DNA of 64,000 nt from Agapanthus africanus (taxonomy: Eukaryota; Streptophyta; Magnoliopsida; Asparagales; Amaryllidaceae), in NCBI GenBank assembly GCA_030015575.1, contig JASDDO010000019.1, positions 513,828,986 through 513,892,985 on the forward strand, in the 5' to 3' direction. The notes beneath the pieces are model-generated. The model had not been told where the DNA came from. It saw only the letters and a list, made by a program, of their open reading frames with translations, and ran no database searches. Each line of letters begins with the position of its first letter. Position 1 is the first letter of the stretch. This document shows positions 33,954 to 47,125 of the stretch, piece by piece. The position numbers and the translations under genes are program-made.

Positions 33954-36590
33954 TAGTGCAAGTAACGCGATGGACCCTCTAGAAGACAACAAACCTTAAC
34001 TCGATTATGTGACCGTCTTGAACTGCCCTTTGAACCTTCGGGTTTGGGGCAGTACGGCGTGCCACATGTGAGGCGTTGGCTTGACCCTTCTACGGCTGGA
34101 CCGTTGGTACTGAGGCACGAACTGAATGTTGTTAGACTTATTTCATGTGTTGAGCTGTATCGGGAAAACTTGGGTGTTCGATTGTTCGATCGAAAAGTTT
34201 AGCGCTTTCTATTTATCCGGAATGTGATATAATAATTGGAATTCACAAGTAGTTATGAGATAACGGAATGAATATTATAAACATAGCAGTTTAGTCTCAC
34301 TTGATCGGTTGCCACGGAGTTTTGATGTGATCAAAAGTCCGTCGCAATCACGTAGCGTACGCGGATACTCGCCGGGTAAACTTAATAGACAGCCTCACTC
34401 CATAGCCCCGACCAAGTGACTGTAGGAGAACCCCGTCGCCGAAAGCATCCGTTCGGGTGCTCGCGGCAGCGGTGTTCTGCCTTGGTGCACTTTGTCGACG
34501 GCGTCGGGGGTGCGGCCGCCTACTAAAAGTTTGCGACGAGCATTCGATCAGAATGTCGGGAATCCTGTTGAATTGCCCGACTTGATATTGAAAAGTGTTT
34601 TCGATTTTGAGACTAAAATGCGGGGTTTATAATTGTTAGGCATGCGATGTCTAAAGAATTCATTTGGTTAGGCATGCGATGTCTAATGAGATTGCGGATT
34701 CCAACTGTTGTAGTTTTACACTTTCTTTTCTGTGACCGTAAGTGTAATATGTGATATCGCCGGTTTCGTTGCTATATGTCAACGACAATTGGGATGCGCA
34801 TATTTACTTACGTTGATGACATGTGATGTTATGTGTTGCTGGATATGTTATATTGGATCGTCGTGTTTGAATAGCCGGGGTTTTTTTTATGTGAGATGAG
34901 TGTTTATCACTTTCATTCATGTAAAAACTTGTATGTAATATTCTTTTATTGGGGAACTTCCAGGTTGCGGAAGATGTCACCGTTGATGTATATTATTTAC
35001 TTTTCTGCACTAGGATAGACCCAAGGAGGGGAGCACAAGTAACCGGGTTCTAAGGTCCAGTGGGAGACCATCTCGAGGAGTCGAGTCCGGGTCTCCTAAC
35101 CCTAGAATTGGTAGGGTTGCTTGTCGCTCTCGTAGGGGTCTAGGGGTGTGGGATTATCTATTCATCACGACCGTGGAATCCGTGTTTTATACTGGCTCGT
35201 ATTGGAAACACGGACGTCCTAGTATATCCAATATTTCATATGATATTTTCTGCTGCGTTATCTGTGATGTGATCATGTGATGTTCTGTGACAGATATTAT
35301 ATATAGTATATATGATATATTATATAGACGTTGCTTATGTTTTACACCCGCGCTAGCCCTGCCCCGCTCTGCCGTTAGTTACCTAACCTAACGGTGCAGA
35401 CGGGACATCGAGGCGAATGCGGATGGCATAAGCGTACGTTATATTTATCTGTGATGTTTAGGTGGACTTAAATGATGGGATATTCATTAATGAGATTAAT
35501 GAAAGAAAATAAACCTAATTGATGTTGTGGAATCGAATTTCAAAATAAAAACAGGTAGCTACAGTTCTTGCTTTGCATCGCGGTGTTCATTATAGAACAT
35601 CCTGCACCTTATTCGATGAGGAAAGGACCGAGATCCCTTCACCGGGAGTGACTCCTTTAGCAATAACTGGCAGATGCTACAACCCTCGGTTTGTCTTTGA
35701 TCGCTTCTATAGTTTTCGCTTTGCACAGTGATATATATGATATATCCCGCACCTCATTCGACGAGGAAAGGGCCGACGATCCCTTCACCGGGAGTGACCC
35801 CTTTAGCAAAACTAGAAAAGCCTCGAAAACATTCCATTTAAAAACCTTTTGATTCCGCAACGAGATCAAGTTCAAAGCGTTAAAGGTTTTCACAAAAACC
35901 ATTCGCAACCCTCCGTCATTTTAGGAAGTAAAGTACTTAGTATTCGTGCTGTGTTTGTTGACCATAGTCAAGGCACAGTGTACGGTAGCTAAGTAATGTC
36001 TTCCTACACCGCATATGATGCGATTAGTTAGGACAGTCGCGTGACTTTGTTGACCTTAGTTAAGGGTCATGTGGGTGGGTCTAATTAATCACGAAATGAC
36101 GGGTAGAACTTGACTAGTACTTATGATTTGTTGACCATAGTTAAGGTCATAGGTGCTAGGGGTAAAAACCTTTATCGGGAGTTTCAAGTGTTGAAATTTG
36201 CAATGAGATTGCATACCTTCTATATGATAGTTGGATCCCGATACCCACTGCGAGTAATTGTTACTCCTGGGAGAGTTTTGCACTTTGCAATTAGCCGATC
36301 AAGTAGGTGTCTAGAAAAGTGTCAACGGGGTTACGCCTCTGGGAAAACGAGGTTTACTGTAATTAGGTCCGTGCGAAAGCACGGGGAACCTCCCTCAAAG
36401 TACCGACACTGGCCTGGCTGAAAGATTGGCGAACTTGTAGAGTGTAATTAATCCCGGCTAGTCTTTCCTTTTAAGGTTTGAAGGAAGATTTGATAAAAAC
36501 AGTGGGAGCCATCCTGATTAGATAAAGTATATAACCAATCTAATCTTACAAGAGCGCACGCTGAGTGTTTTCTTCTCTCTCTCTCCTGGT
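33954..36590 (+). other. C2 leader, second part
   Basis: It continues the C2 leader after C3. It aligns with C1 17760-15250 on the inverse strand. It contains the two direct repeats (35566-35660 and 35713-35810) and three TTGTTGACC-type motifs (about 35955, 36047 and 36130). Small frames such as 36110-36421 are in repeat sequence and not conserved in C1. No protein domain is seen. Confidence 0.65.
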
Positions 36591-37116
36591 AGCGACCATA
36601 TCACGCCTTAATCAAGATAATAAAATGGATGTATTGACCGAACCCGCTTGTTATACTGAGCTGGGGAACGTTGGTCCCGGCTCTAACTTATAATTGTTAT
36701 AAGACAGAGCAGGAAATAGGGGAATACCAGAATTCCTATGCCGCCCAAACGAAGAAAGTGCATATGATGCATCTCCTTCGGGTGTGTTCATTATGCAGAA
36801 CTGTTTCTCAGTATCCTCTGCATCCTGGGTATCTGATACCGGATCAGGATCCCAGATATGTAATCTGTTACATAGGGCTACAAAAAGGTAGAAAAACTGA
36901 GAACGGGTGATAAGTTTCATGAGGCAGAAGACGGGGCAAGTGTTGCAGCCAAGTCTGTTGGTCACTGTCACCCTGTATTACCAATACATTGATTCTGAAC
37001 AAATGCTATTAGATACCGAACCTGATATACAAAATCATATCAGTCTCTTTATTAGTAAAGAAATAATAAAATTTTGTATTGATGGATAATGTTTTGAACA
37101 TTTCCTATATCAAAAG

Positions 37117-37960
37117 TTGATCGATTCAGGCACGTTATCTAAAAGCATTGACGTTCTAAATGAAACTACAGTTCTTAGTATTCAGAACACACACAAGAGG
37201 AAGAGTTCAGAAATGAACGAATTCTTCTTGAGGTTTTGTAGACTAGGTCATATCAATGCGACCCGACTAGCTGAAGTTACATTTAGATGCATATTTAAAT
37301 CAGTTTGAATTTACATCTTGTGAAACTTGCCAGTCATGTCACAAAGATATAATGACACCAGCTCTGTTTACTGGAAACAGAGGAAGAGTTGGTAAACTCT
37401 TGGGACTGATACATGATGTTGTATGTAAGGTCTCATGTCTACACATGCCAGGACTGGTTCTTTATACTTCATTACGTTCTCTGATGATCTCTCAAGATTC
37501 TGACATATGTTCCTGTTGAAACACAAGTCCGAACCTTTTGAGATATTCACAGAATATAAGTTAGAAGTAGAGAACCAACAACCGGGTATAAGTATTATGT
37601 CCTATGATGAGATCAGGGAGGAGAATACTTGTGCATGGCATTCCTGGACTATTCTAAAAGAAAATGAGATTCTCTCTCAGCATTACTCCTCCGTATAAAC
37701 CATAGCACGATGGTATATCGGGGCGGAGCAATCACACCCTATATGATAAGGTGTGCTCTATGATGAGTACTACTGAGTTACCTATTTCCTTTTTGGGAGT
37801 TATGCGCTTGAGAAGCTGCATACCTATTGAATTAGGTTCGAATCAAATCACTGCCTACCACTTCATATGTGATATGGAAAGGGAAGAGCCCATATCTTAA
37901 GTTAGTTAAGATTTGGGGTTGTCTGGCCTATGTCAAAAGCAAAATCCGGACAAGATCGAG
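37117..37960 (+). pseudogene. C2 pre-integrase and integrase remnants
   Basis: 37117-37308 encodes KRKSSEMNEFFLRFCRLGHI followed by NATRLAEV, the pre-integrase zinc region where an H of the H-H-C-C site is expected. After frame changes there follow a CETC-CH-type segment with LLGLIHD, then FKYKSEPFEIF-like and KIWGCLAYVKSK-like integrase pieces. The integrase catalytic core is not continuous. The layout is the same as in C1 and C4. Confidence 0.65.
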
Positions 37961-38289
37961 GTAAAGTCAGTTGTGTAGAACTGGAAAGGTTCCAGCTATA
38001 CAAAACTGCAGCTGATGATTTGACAGAACCAAAGAATTCAATAGTTCCCGACGAACCTCAGCCTCTCCACCGATCTAGCAGGGTTCCTCACCTGCTTGAG
38101 AGATACTTCGGTTTCTCGATGACAGTGGGAGCAAGGATTGCATCATAAGATGATGACCCAACTAGTTTCGAGCTGGCCATTGGGGGTAGAACTCTGTAAA
38201 AATGGATGGATGCTTAGTGATCTGAGATGGAATCCTTATACACCAACAAAGTATGGACTTTGGTTGCTATATCTGAAGGGTTAAATCCC

Positions 38290-38820
38290 CATCAGGAGCA
38301 AGTATATCTTGAGAAGATTACTTGGTGTAGATGGAAAAGTTGAGACTTTCAAAGCTAAACTTGTTAAAGGTTTTAGTCATCAACCAGGTACGAATAATGA
38401 TGAAACCTTTTCCAGGGACTATGCTTAAGTCCATCCAGATCCTACTTGCCACGGCTACATACCATGACTACGATATCTGGTGGTTGGGTGCCATGACTAT
38501 TTTTCTAAATATTGATTTAGAAGAGAACGTCTATAAGTACACAGCCAGAGGGCCTCGTAGACAGTGGGAGCAGCGGAAACGTGTGCAAGATGCTTTATAG
38601 GATAAAGCAGGCATCGCGGAGTTGGAACATCTGTTTTGATGGATTAGTCAAATAAGTTGACATCATCAAAATGGTAGATGAACCTTGTATAAACAAAAAG
38701 GTAGTAGGGAGTATGGTGACGATCCTCGTAGAGTACGTGGATGACATACTCTTGTTAGGGAAGGAGTTTCCTATGCTACGCTCGATCAATCTCCGCTTAT
38801 CACAATGATTTTCCATATAG
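38290..38820 (+). pseudogene. C2 reverse transcriptase remnant
   Basis: Fragments of copia RT in changing frames: a KVETFKAKLVKG block near 38335, and VEYVDDILLLG at 38728-38760 containing the catalytic YVDD. Stops and indels separate them. The RNase H end (DSTADPLTKAF) follows near 39290-39325, and the PPT at 39393. Confidence 0.7.
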
Positions 38821-39403
38821 GATCAAAGTGATACATACTAAATCCTAAGCTTTGGATCTATGAGATAGATCTAATTGGATGTTAGGATACTCACTAGTTG
38901 TAGTGAGATGGTATCAATCGATCCTGGGGAGAATCACTGGAAGGGTTCCAGACTGATAAAGACGACTGAATGTCAGTCACAGGCATTGTCTTTACCCTTA
39001 GTAAAGGGACGGTATGTTGGAAGATTTCCAAGCTAGATACCATGACAAACTAGAAGATAAAGGCTGGTAACATCGCTATTAAAGATACTACCAAAGAGGC
39101 AGTTTGGGTATATATATTAGTTCATAGGATGAACTAGGTTCCTACCATTGTATGACAATGGAAGTATGGTTTTGGCCCTGGAACCCTGGTCCCATCAGTG
39201 ACCCAGACATATTCTGAGGCAACATCACCCGATCATGGAGATAGTTGATCTCCAGGGTGATCGAGGTTGGGAGAGTAGACTCAGAGGACAGCACGGCGGA
39301 TCCACTCACGAAGGCCTTTTCCCAAAGAGAGACTTTTTAGGGGATGGTTGAGTATTAGATACAACAACCACTGCTACAGATGGCCCTAGTGCAAGTGGGA
39401 GAT

Positions 39404-41626
39404 TGTTAGTTATATGTATGCCCTAGAGGCCATTACTGTACATTGGATGTATATTGTAGTGGATGCTGGGACATATATAGGTAGGACTTTCTTGCTCGAC
39501 ATGATAGTACGCTATCTGGTTGCTCTTTATCTTAACATGTATACTTTCTGTCTCTCTGATTACATGTTGATAAAGCCCTTAGGATGTGTACTCGACTTCC
39601 AGGACTATGATGTAGATCATACTAGTGGGGTCTGGGTAGTCAATGAGTACATCCTTCATTGTTCCTAGTCGTGGGAATATCGAGACGGGGCATCGATATT
39701 CCAGAGTAGACTAGCGTATATCTTCTCGACCCATGTGATGGGCGATGGATGATCCCATATCCATTGTTGTTTGACATCAGAGATGGTATACGGGTGCTCA
39801 GTGGAGACTGGGTACACTGAACGGACTCGTCGAGAACTCCCAGATGGTATTATACCTCACGTCAGATGGCAGTTCTCTGGTGACACTGGTACAGCTTAGT
39901 CTGTTGACCCGAGATCGTCATAGAGTCTTGTGTGTCTCCCACTGTGCTTTGATTTCCACCCTACCACGGCTCTACTGAGTCGTGCAAACAGGTGGTTTTT
40001 GGGTACAGTCCCGATTCACATGGAGGCAATGAGCGATAGGAGGGGATTCGTCTCTCCCGGTATTGGGGGTTGATGTTGCGCTATGCACGACTGGCCATAA
40101 CAGGAAATCCCTGGCCAGGGTTGCAGTGATATACTGGTAAGAGTTATCAGTAGTTTCACAAATGTTATGGACCCTACGTCGGCATGACTTATCAAGCTAT
40201 TGGGGTCTGACGTTTACCACCCCTAGGCGAGATATGCGGCATATCAGACGAACAGACCGGACTGTACGGTAAGTGTTACTGGTTGGATTCACAGGAGTGT
40301 GAGCGGGCTTGCTCGTCGATCTTCTGATCGCTCAATACCCGGGTGGCCGTTACGTTTAGCAGACCGCTTGCGGCTTATGGGTGCTTGATATGATCATCAT
40401 CTGCTGCCGGCGTATTGACGAGTCTTTAGAGTCCTACACAGAGGTTTCCTGGTTCAAACGAAACGAAATAGGAGCGCATATGAGATATGTGCGGGACCGA
40501 GAATAATTCGTGTATGTGATACCGTATTCCATTCTCGCGACGAATGTATCGATTGGTTATATGGGATATAACCTGGTTATTGAATCAAGGATTGATTCGA
40601 GAAGCCGATACATTGAATACTAGTCGGTTATATGCGACATGACCGGATCATTGAATCAAGTGTTGATTTAATGATTTAATGCATAATTATATATATTTGA
40701 TATATTACTTTGCATTAACTAGTATTGGTTCACTTTAAAAGGATTTTCTCACTTGAATTGTGCAAGTTGTAGATGTGATATACTTTTGTGCACATGATTG
40801 TATCATGTTTGATGATACATGCTTATTTGGTTAAGTGTAAAGAATTAAACTATGGTTAAGTTAATGATTAGGGTTTTGTTTACTTAATTACTTATTCATT
40901 TATCTTATTTATTTATTCATTTTGGAAAATGAAAAGGATAAATGAATGGTTACTTGTTTTGTTTTTAGTTGAACATTCATGAAGTTTTGACTTAGTCTCC
41001 ATTCTTGTCTTATACTTAACCCTAACCATTTAAACTAACCCTAATTCATTCTCTACACTTAACTAAGGTTAGAAGATGATAAGAATTAATTTTTTTTCAT
41101 TTTTCTTTAACACTTATCATATCTTCTTCTTCTTCATCTTCTTCTTCCATGAAGAAAAACTTGCTACTCCAATAGCAAGTGATGAAAACTAGTGAGAAAT
41201 CCAATTCTAAAGTGAACCCACATCCTATTTCTTCATCCTCTACCTCTTGCCAAGTAGTATAGGGTGTTTTCTTCACAAGTTTCATGACTTGATGAAGTCG
41301 GAGTTTGATCTTATGATGCCTCGACGTAGATCATCTTCGGCATTGAAGCCGACGATCAAGCCCGCCCATTTCTTCGATGAAGCCGATGCTAGAGTTCGGG
41401 ATCCGACTTGGACAGCGGAAGGACATCGTCGCGGAGCTTAGGAAGTGGTGGACCGGATCTACAAAGGTTGTAGTACCTTTCCTTTAGCATTAGATTCGTT
41501 TACTTGCTTGCATCACCTATATATCTAGTTGACGATCCGTATTAGGGTTTGTAGGCACCCGTAAAATTTGATTTGTGCATGTTTGATCACTTGTGAGACT
41601 TCTTTAGTGTGCCTAGGAACCCTACA
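39404..41626 (+). repeat. C2 3' LTR (2223 bp)
   Basis: Preceded by the PPT AAGTGGGAGAT (39393-39403) and followed by ATCAT. It differs from the 5' LTR by about 29 substitutions and a 3 bp deletion in a CTT run, by hand count. Confidence 0.95.
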
Positions 41627-41631
41627 ATCAT

Positions 41632-41764
41632 ATCAAGAGAAACCGGGTTTTTCAAATAATGCATAATTTTATGAAACAACAACGGTCCTCAAATCCAGAA
41701 AACATCAAGTAATGAATAAGTATAACTGCATGAATCAATACATATATATTAGCATCCTTCTCCA

Positions 41765-41813
<49 letters not shown>

Positions 41814-43921
41814 CAGCGTCCCACTCCACTGTTATATATACTTGGGAGTAACAATATCAGAGAACATCATATGAAATCCAAGAATGTAACATATGCAGCA
41901 TGAAACAGTAATATGAGCATATACAGAAAACCGCTATTTAACTGCAACAAGTTATTAAATATATATCATGCGGTTCCTGATTTCTCCGAAATCAGATGCA
42001 ACATCATATACAGGTGAACATGTAACTATAACAAGGTATGCGTAACCATGTCGGTACAGCAAGTTATGTGTGTCCATATGTAAGTATGTATGATGTAAAA
42101 GTATCTGTAGCAAGGTATGTCTCTATGTTTATCCATAATACCCTCCAGGTATATGTATGCATGTATGCCAGATGTACATGTAACTATGTCTCATATGTGT
42201 ATATACCTATCACTAATGGTACACTACCCTATAGGTATATGGGTAACTAGCATGTAAGCATGTCAGGGCATATGTGTAAGCATGTAGGTATACAGGTATG
42301 CTATACGTCATATACATAAAGAAATATGAATCAATGTCTCAATATCCCTAACCAAACAATATCATATCTATAAGTGTGTTGTGCGTGTCATGGCAATTAT
42401 TGACGGTGTGCGTGGCATACAATCAGTGCTCCTGTAACATAAGCCGTCAATAATAATGCAGTGTTCTAAGGATACTAGTCCAAGCACAACAATAACCAAA
42501 CGGTAATGTGTATGCGCAACTCTATATATACAATAGAATATGCAACAAAACATAACATCTCTAGCCCAGACGCATAACGCCATGCGGGCGATTCCCCTGT
42601 AGATGTTAAATCTACTCACAATGGTCTCAAGCTATGAAAATCCGACCACCTGCTTCCCTTTGTTCGCAGCGTCCGAAGTCCCTGCTTGCGACGCTAAAAT
42701 TTCACAAACACATAAACAGAGAAAAATCTCAGAAATCGACCAATATAACGTAAAACTACGTTTAAAACGACACACCAACACTAAACTAACTCACAAGTGT
42801 CCGTCAAGTGGCTAACGTGCGTAACGACACTACGAAACCTATCTAAGTGCAGCAGCTGCACAAGATCACGATTCGTGTCGGATAACGTAACACGCGGACT
42901 CAAAACACTAGATTATAAGAAAACGATCCCAGATTTTGCATACAGTAAATACTAAAAATTTAAACAGTACAAAACACTCCTAAACCACAGCAGACAACTA
43001 CCCACAAAAAAACCAACACCCATCTCCCCTCCAAAACCGGTGTCGCCGGAATTCTCCAAATAATCACAGGCCAAATCCGGTTGGGTGGGTCTCGTGTCTC
43101 AGGTGGAATCCTAGGGTCACTAGTACAACACTACTATCTTGTTTGGTCACTCAGTAAAAATCTCATATCATAGCAGATAACAGAGACTCTAAAAAGACAC
43201 TAAAAATACGATATTGCATTAATCGATACATAAAGTGTTCTACGCAACAACCAACGAGCTATATATCATAAAAACTCCTATTTAACAGTTTAGGGATTAT
43301 ATATATCAATACTTGCTCACAATATCCAAGCTTTCTTTGCTCCAAGTGATCAAAGAGGCAAAAGCAAGACTTGAAGTGTTTTTGTGAGATTAATTATGGA
43401 ATTTTGGAGATTTATTGAGCTTGAAATTGTTACAAATGGTGAAAGAAACACCAAGGGCAGAAGAAGGAAGAAGAAGCTCGGCCAAGGAGGAAGTATGAGG
43501 AATTGTGTGGAGTGTTCTAGCTAAAATTGCAATAAATGCACATAAATGCACATACATGCACCTCTTTCATTCTTTTCTTTTCTTTAAAATTTAAATCCTA
43601 TTAGAATAAAAGATCTAGATATTATGTGGAGGTTTTGTTTTACTCAAGTTTGATTTATTAGAAATGATACAAATTTTGGAGTAATTTCCCAAACCCAATA
43701 TGTAAATACCACATTAAAATAATATTAAAATAGGGAAAAATTCTATCTGAACCAAAACTTCCCATATACCCCCAAATCTCGTGCACTACCTTTATTTTAG
43801 CTAAACTAGGTGCTGGCAAGTCTATATGGACGTTTGATCACAGTCGGGTTAAAACGGAAAATACCGACAATTTTACCCTAAAACGGAAAAAATTTCTCAT
43901 AACGATTTCTAAAACGTTACA
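41632..43921 (-). other. Old repeat, possible decayed long LTR, no gene
   Basis: About 2.3 kb with no supported coding frame. It holds an AT dinucleotide run (41768-41812) and a degenerate ATGTAAGTATGT-rich stretch (42010-42330). Read on the minus strand it begins TGTAACGTTTTAGAAATCG at 43921. Long LTRs of plant chromoviruses often start with TGTAAC, so a minus-strand LTR that continues at 20453-21180 is possible. I could not find its PBS or other end. Confidence 0.35.
41768..41812. repeat. (AT)n microsatellite
   Basis: About 22 uninterrupted AT units, followed by a short flanking repeat of TCC(A)CT and TATATATA motifs on both sides. Confidence 0.95.
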
Positions 43922-43967
43922 CGCTCACATCTAAACTTTGGGTCCTGATACTATGTTTAGTTGTTCT

Positions 43968-44386
43968 ACATGTTCCAAATTGCAAATTGCTTCCATAATA
44001 TCATCAGATCTGTAACAGTCCAAAATGGCTTCAAAAACAATTCTTTTGACCTCATCTCCCTCGAGCTCCGCGCACCCAATGAGTTTTGTGCTGCCCCTCT
44101 CGTGCTTTGTGCTTGTCTGAGACACGAATGACCACTTTCATTTATCTTGTCTCTGTAACTGGTACACAGCACTGGACGGATACGGATGACCGGAACCCGG
44201 CTTTTATCTTTTGGCAACAGATGTTTTGAATTTTGGCGTAACAGTGGAGATTTTGTATCATTTGCGTTATTTTGGAATAGAAACCTATAGCCTATAAATA
44301 TGTAGCAAACACGGATTAAAAGTACATGCCTATAAACAAACGAGCATAAGATGGGCGGTATTAAATGCAATATTCTAGTATGAACA
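43968..44386 (-). repeat. Partial A2-type LTR (first ~420 bp)
   Basis: On the minus strand it starts TGTTCATACTAGAATATTGC and matches A2 10340-10760 in the same order, including ACCGCCCAT, GTTACGCCAAAAT, the GGGTTCC(G)GTCATCCGTATCCGT segment and GCAATTTGG near its end. The match fades near 43968, where other sequence joins. The remaining LTR must be beyond the nested elements or lost. Confidence 0.75.
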
Positions 44387-44496
44387 TATGTCTAATGCAT
44401 CCACGATTATTAAATCACATTTTACGATCTATACATATATAGCATGCATATATTATGATTGTCTAATGCGTCAATGAACCGTTTTATCTAGATTTG

Positions 44497-46833
44497 ATGA
44501 CGATGACGGGAGCAGCGAGGGGCGGCAAGAGCTCCAGCCGCGGCACCGGCAGAGGCAGAGGCAGTGGCAGAGCGGTTCTGTTTCCCGGAGAGCTGCGTAG
44601 GGAGCTTCAAAGGGCCGGTCTTGCACCGCGATCAGAGACCCCTTCGGATGCCTCCTTCTGTGTGGACTTTGCCACACCTCCAGGTATATTGCACGCATAT
44701 TCAATTTGAATGTAATATTATAGATATACATGCATATTTATGTCAAAATTACTTATATAGTTAATGTTTGATTGTTTAGCTGTTGGTGGTGCGTCCACAT
44801 CAGGGACAGAGGCCACTCCCGCACCTCCAGATATGTTTATATCCTATAATGCATGCATATTGATTTAGAATGCTATATCATAAATATACATACATTCTTT
44901 TTGCTCTTACGTACTTAGATAATCACTTTTTAATTGTCTAGCTGTAGGTGGTGCCTCCACATCTCAGGCAGAGGCCACCACCGCACATGCGGGTATATTT
45001 ATATATCCTATAGTGTATACATATTGATTTAGAATGTTATATTATTGATATACACATTCTTTTTGCAATTACTTATATAGTCAATATTTGATTGTCTAAT
45101 TATAGGTGGTGCATCCACATCTGGTGCAGGGGCCACTCCCGTCACTTCCATACCCTCCACGCAGTCTGCTGGTTAATATGAATAAATATAAAATATTTAT
45201 TCATTTTACGTATCATTTAAGAATAAATATGAACTTCATGTAATTTTATCGATTTTTATTTTCTAGTTGGAGGGGATGCGTCCACGTCCGTGTCACCGAC
45301 TATTCCTTACCAGAGGAACTATCGTCCCGCTCGTGCTGCTGCCCGAGCCCAGGCTCGTGCTTCTATCGCCGGAGGTATTTATTACACTTCAATTTTCGTT
45401 AAACCTTGATTTCTTAATACCACTTTGTCTTAATATTGATTGTCTTGATATTTCTTGTAGATGCAGGGCATCCCCATCCCGAGAGGGGAGCTCGAGGTCC
45501 GAATCAGTCCCACAGGCTGAGGCCCGACAGAACTAGGTGAGAGGCAGCATTCCCCCTCTTCTTTACCCCTTATTATCTCTATACCGGTGACTATGCCGAA
45601 TGGTTCGGCCGGTATATGGGGGATGAGAGCCTCCTCGTGAAGAAGTATCCATTTCACGTTGAGTGGGGCGACCAGCACCGACGCTCATTTGCCCTCTTCT
45701 GGTATCAGGCTCGGGTATTAATATATATTTTCATTTGACTTATCCAATATATTTATTATTACTTAACACTTGTAATTTAATAACATTGTTTTTATTTGTA
45801 TTTGCAGTCGGATTATGACTTTCGGCTTGTACCCGACCTTGATCACCCTGAGAGAGTGCTCGATCTTTAAGCTATATACCATGGCCTGATGAAGAACATG
45901 CAATCAAAGGTCCGATACAATAGGAACGGGGTTAAAATCGACTGTTATTCTTTATGGATGGCGACCCCCAAGGCAGAGAGAGGCTCTCCTACATACTCCG
46001 GCTTTTGCGAGAGTCGATGTAGATACATTGCCTCTCTTGTGCCAATATTTTGACTCTCAGCGCAAATAGGTTTGTATTTTAAATGTAATTCATTGTTTAG
46101 TATATAATTTATTTTTTTGTGTTGCTTAATTAGAAAACTAAATCTGAATGTGTTGTGCAGAAACAAGCCGATCAAAATAAATAGAATAGGAAGTCGGCGA
46201 AGAGGGGTCGCCCCACTTATACAAGTGGCTCATGAAATATTACTCGTGTCATTGAGGCATCAGTAAATTACAATAGATCTACTATGATATAATGTAATAT
46301 TAAGAGTTATTCTATAATATATGTAAATTTTTTGCGAATTGCAGAGAGCTCAGACCCTGGTGCAGGGTGGTATACCGAGCGTGCTGACCGTGTATCTTGT
46401 CGTCCACAGCACCTCGACGGATCTCACCATGGGAGAGCTTCGATTCCCCGACACCGCTACTCAGGAGTATTGCGTAAGTGTTAATATTTATTCTAACAGG
46501 TTTGAAATTTTTGTTTTGAAATATTCAAATTTAAATGATATACTTATATTTTACTAGCTAATGTGGGTGTAGGAGCGGGTGGTGGAGCAGGCAGAGGTAT
46601 CGGGGATCGATTTTACTGGACAGAACGATCCGATACTGCTGACCCCAGTCCTAAACGCCGCATACGGAGGGCGCCATAGAGGTTGAGAGAGAGGCCGGGG
46701 ACTGGGTCCTAGCAAGGCCTATATGAGGTTGGACTCTACTCCGGCAGTTACTTCCCCTACCCCCTGTGAGCGACGTCTAGAGCAAGATGTTGCCACCTTG
46801 AAGACCACCGTCCAGGAGTTGAAGGAGATGATA
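44497..46833 (+). pseudogene. K1 internal multi-exon gene, TNPA-like, degenerate
   Basis: The ATG at 44497 starts an exon (to 44683) encoding an Arg/Gly/Ser-rich N-terminus (GRGRGSGRAVLF). Then come exons about 44780-44830, 44942-44992, 45106-45171, 45267-45374 and 45461 on, all joined in phase 1 at AG/GT borders. Later exons encode YAEWFGRYMGDESLLVKKYP, a KQADQNK-NRKS...YTSGS stretch, a GGIPSVLTVYLVVHS region and a coiled-coil-like end (LEQDVATLKTTVQELKEMI, phase 0 at 46833). The N-x-NR...TSGS pattern and C-terminal coil suggest the second, TNPA-like CACTA gene of the Transposase_24 type. It has a TAA near 45865, a TGA at 46684-46686, a lost donor at 44831 (AT for GT) and a frame break near 45535. 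Confidence 0.5.
44765..45171 (+). repeat. Tandem exon-intron units in the K1 gene
   Basis: Three similar units of about 160 bp each contain a short exon (GGASTSG-x-E/G-ATP type protein) and the following intron (GTATATTTATATCCTATA..., TTGATTTAGAATG...). The same exon start (VGGDASTS) returns at 45267. Each exon is a phase 1-1 cassette, so extra copies do not change the frame. Confidence 0.75.
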
Positions 46834-47125
46834 GTATGTATACTACTTAATAGTAAAATATTATATCATATTATAGATAGTAACAAATCCAATATTAGTA
46901 GCCTGAGCTTATTTGGTTGTAGACTTAGGTTTGATTAATCATACTTACATAAAACTGTCTAATTAAAATAAACTACAGTTTTCTAAATTAGATATCCAAA
47001 CGAGGCCTAAGTTCCTAAGAATTCTTAGATTGGGGTTTCGCAATAACCTGATAATGATACGAATTCAACTAATACACAGTTCTTACTCGTTTATTACACA
47101 CAAAAATGAAAAGATGCGACAGGGT
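46834..47125 (+). other. Last intron of the K1 gene, 5' part
   Basis: Begins GTATGT after a phase 0 exon end. It continues to the left duplication of A1 (AGGGT, 47121-47125). Without A1 the junction reads GCGACAG|GGTACTTCG, a good acceptor followed by a phase 0 exon. No coding sequence. Confidence 0.55.

Larger units (their letters stand above)
21181..41626 (+). mobile_element. C2: Ty1/copia LTR retrotransposon, degenerate, carrying nested C3
   Basis: 5' LTR 21181-23406, PBS 23408-23419, leader 23420-23923 and 33954 to about 36590, pol relics about 36600-39340, PPT 39393-39403, 3' LTR 39404-41626, flanked by ATCAT on both sides. C3 with its duplication interrupts the leader. The uninterrupted leader in C1 (about 17700-17760, inverse strand) shows the joined sequence, confirming the nesting. 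By hand I count about 29 substitutions and one 3 bp indel between the two 2.2 kb LTRs, so this insertion is older than C3. Confidence 0.95.

Noticed and set aside
44497..44683. Arg/Gly-rich exon that could be a host RNA-binding protein
   Set aside because: It is followed by decayed exons with TNPA-like features inside a CACTA element; no host gene structure is supported.
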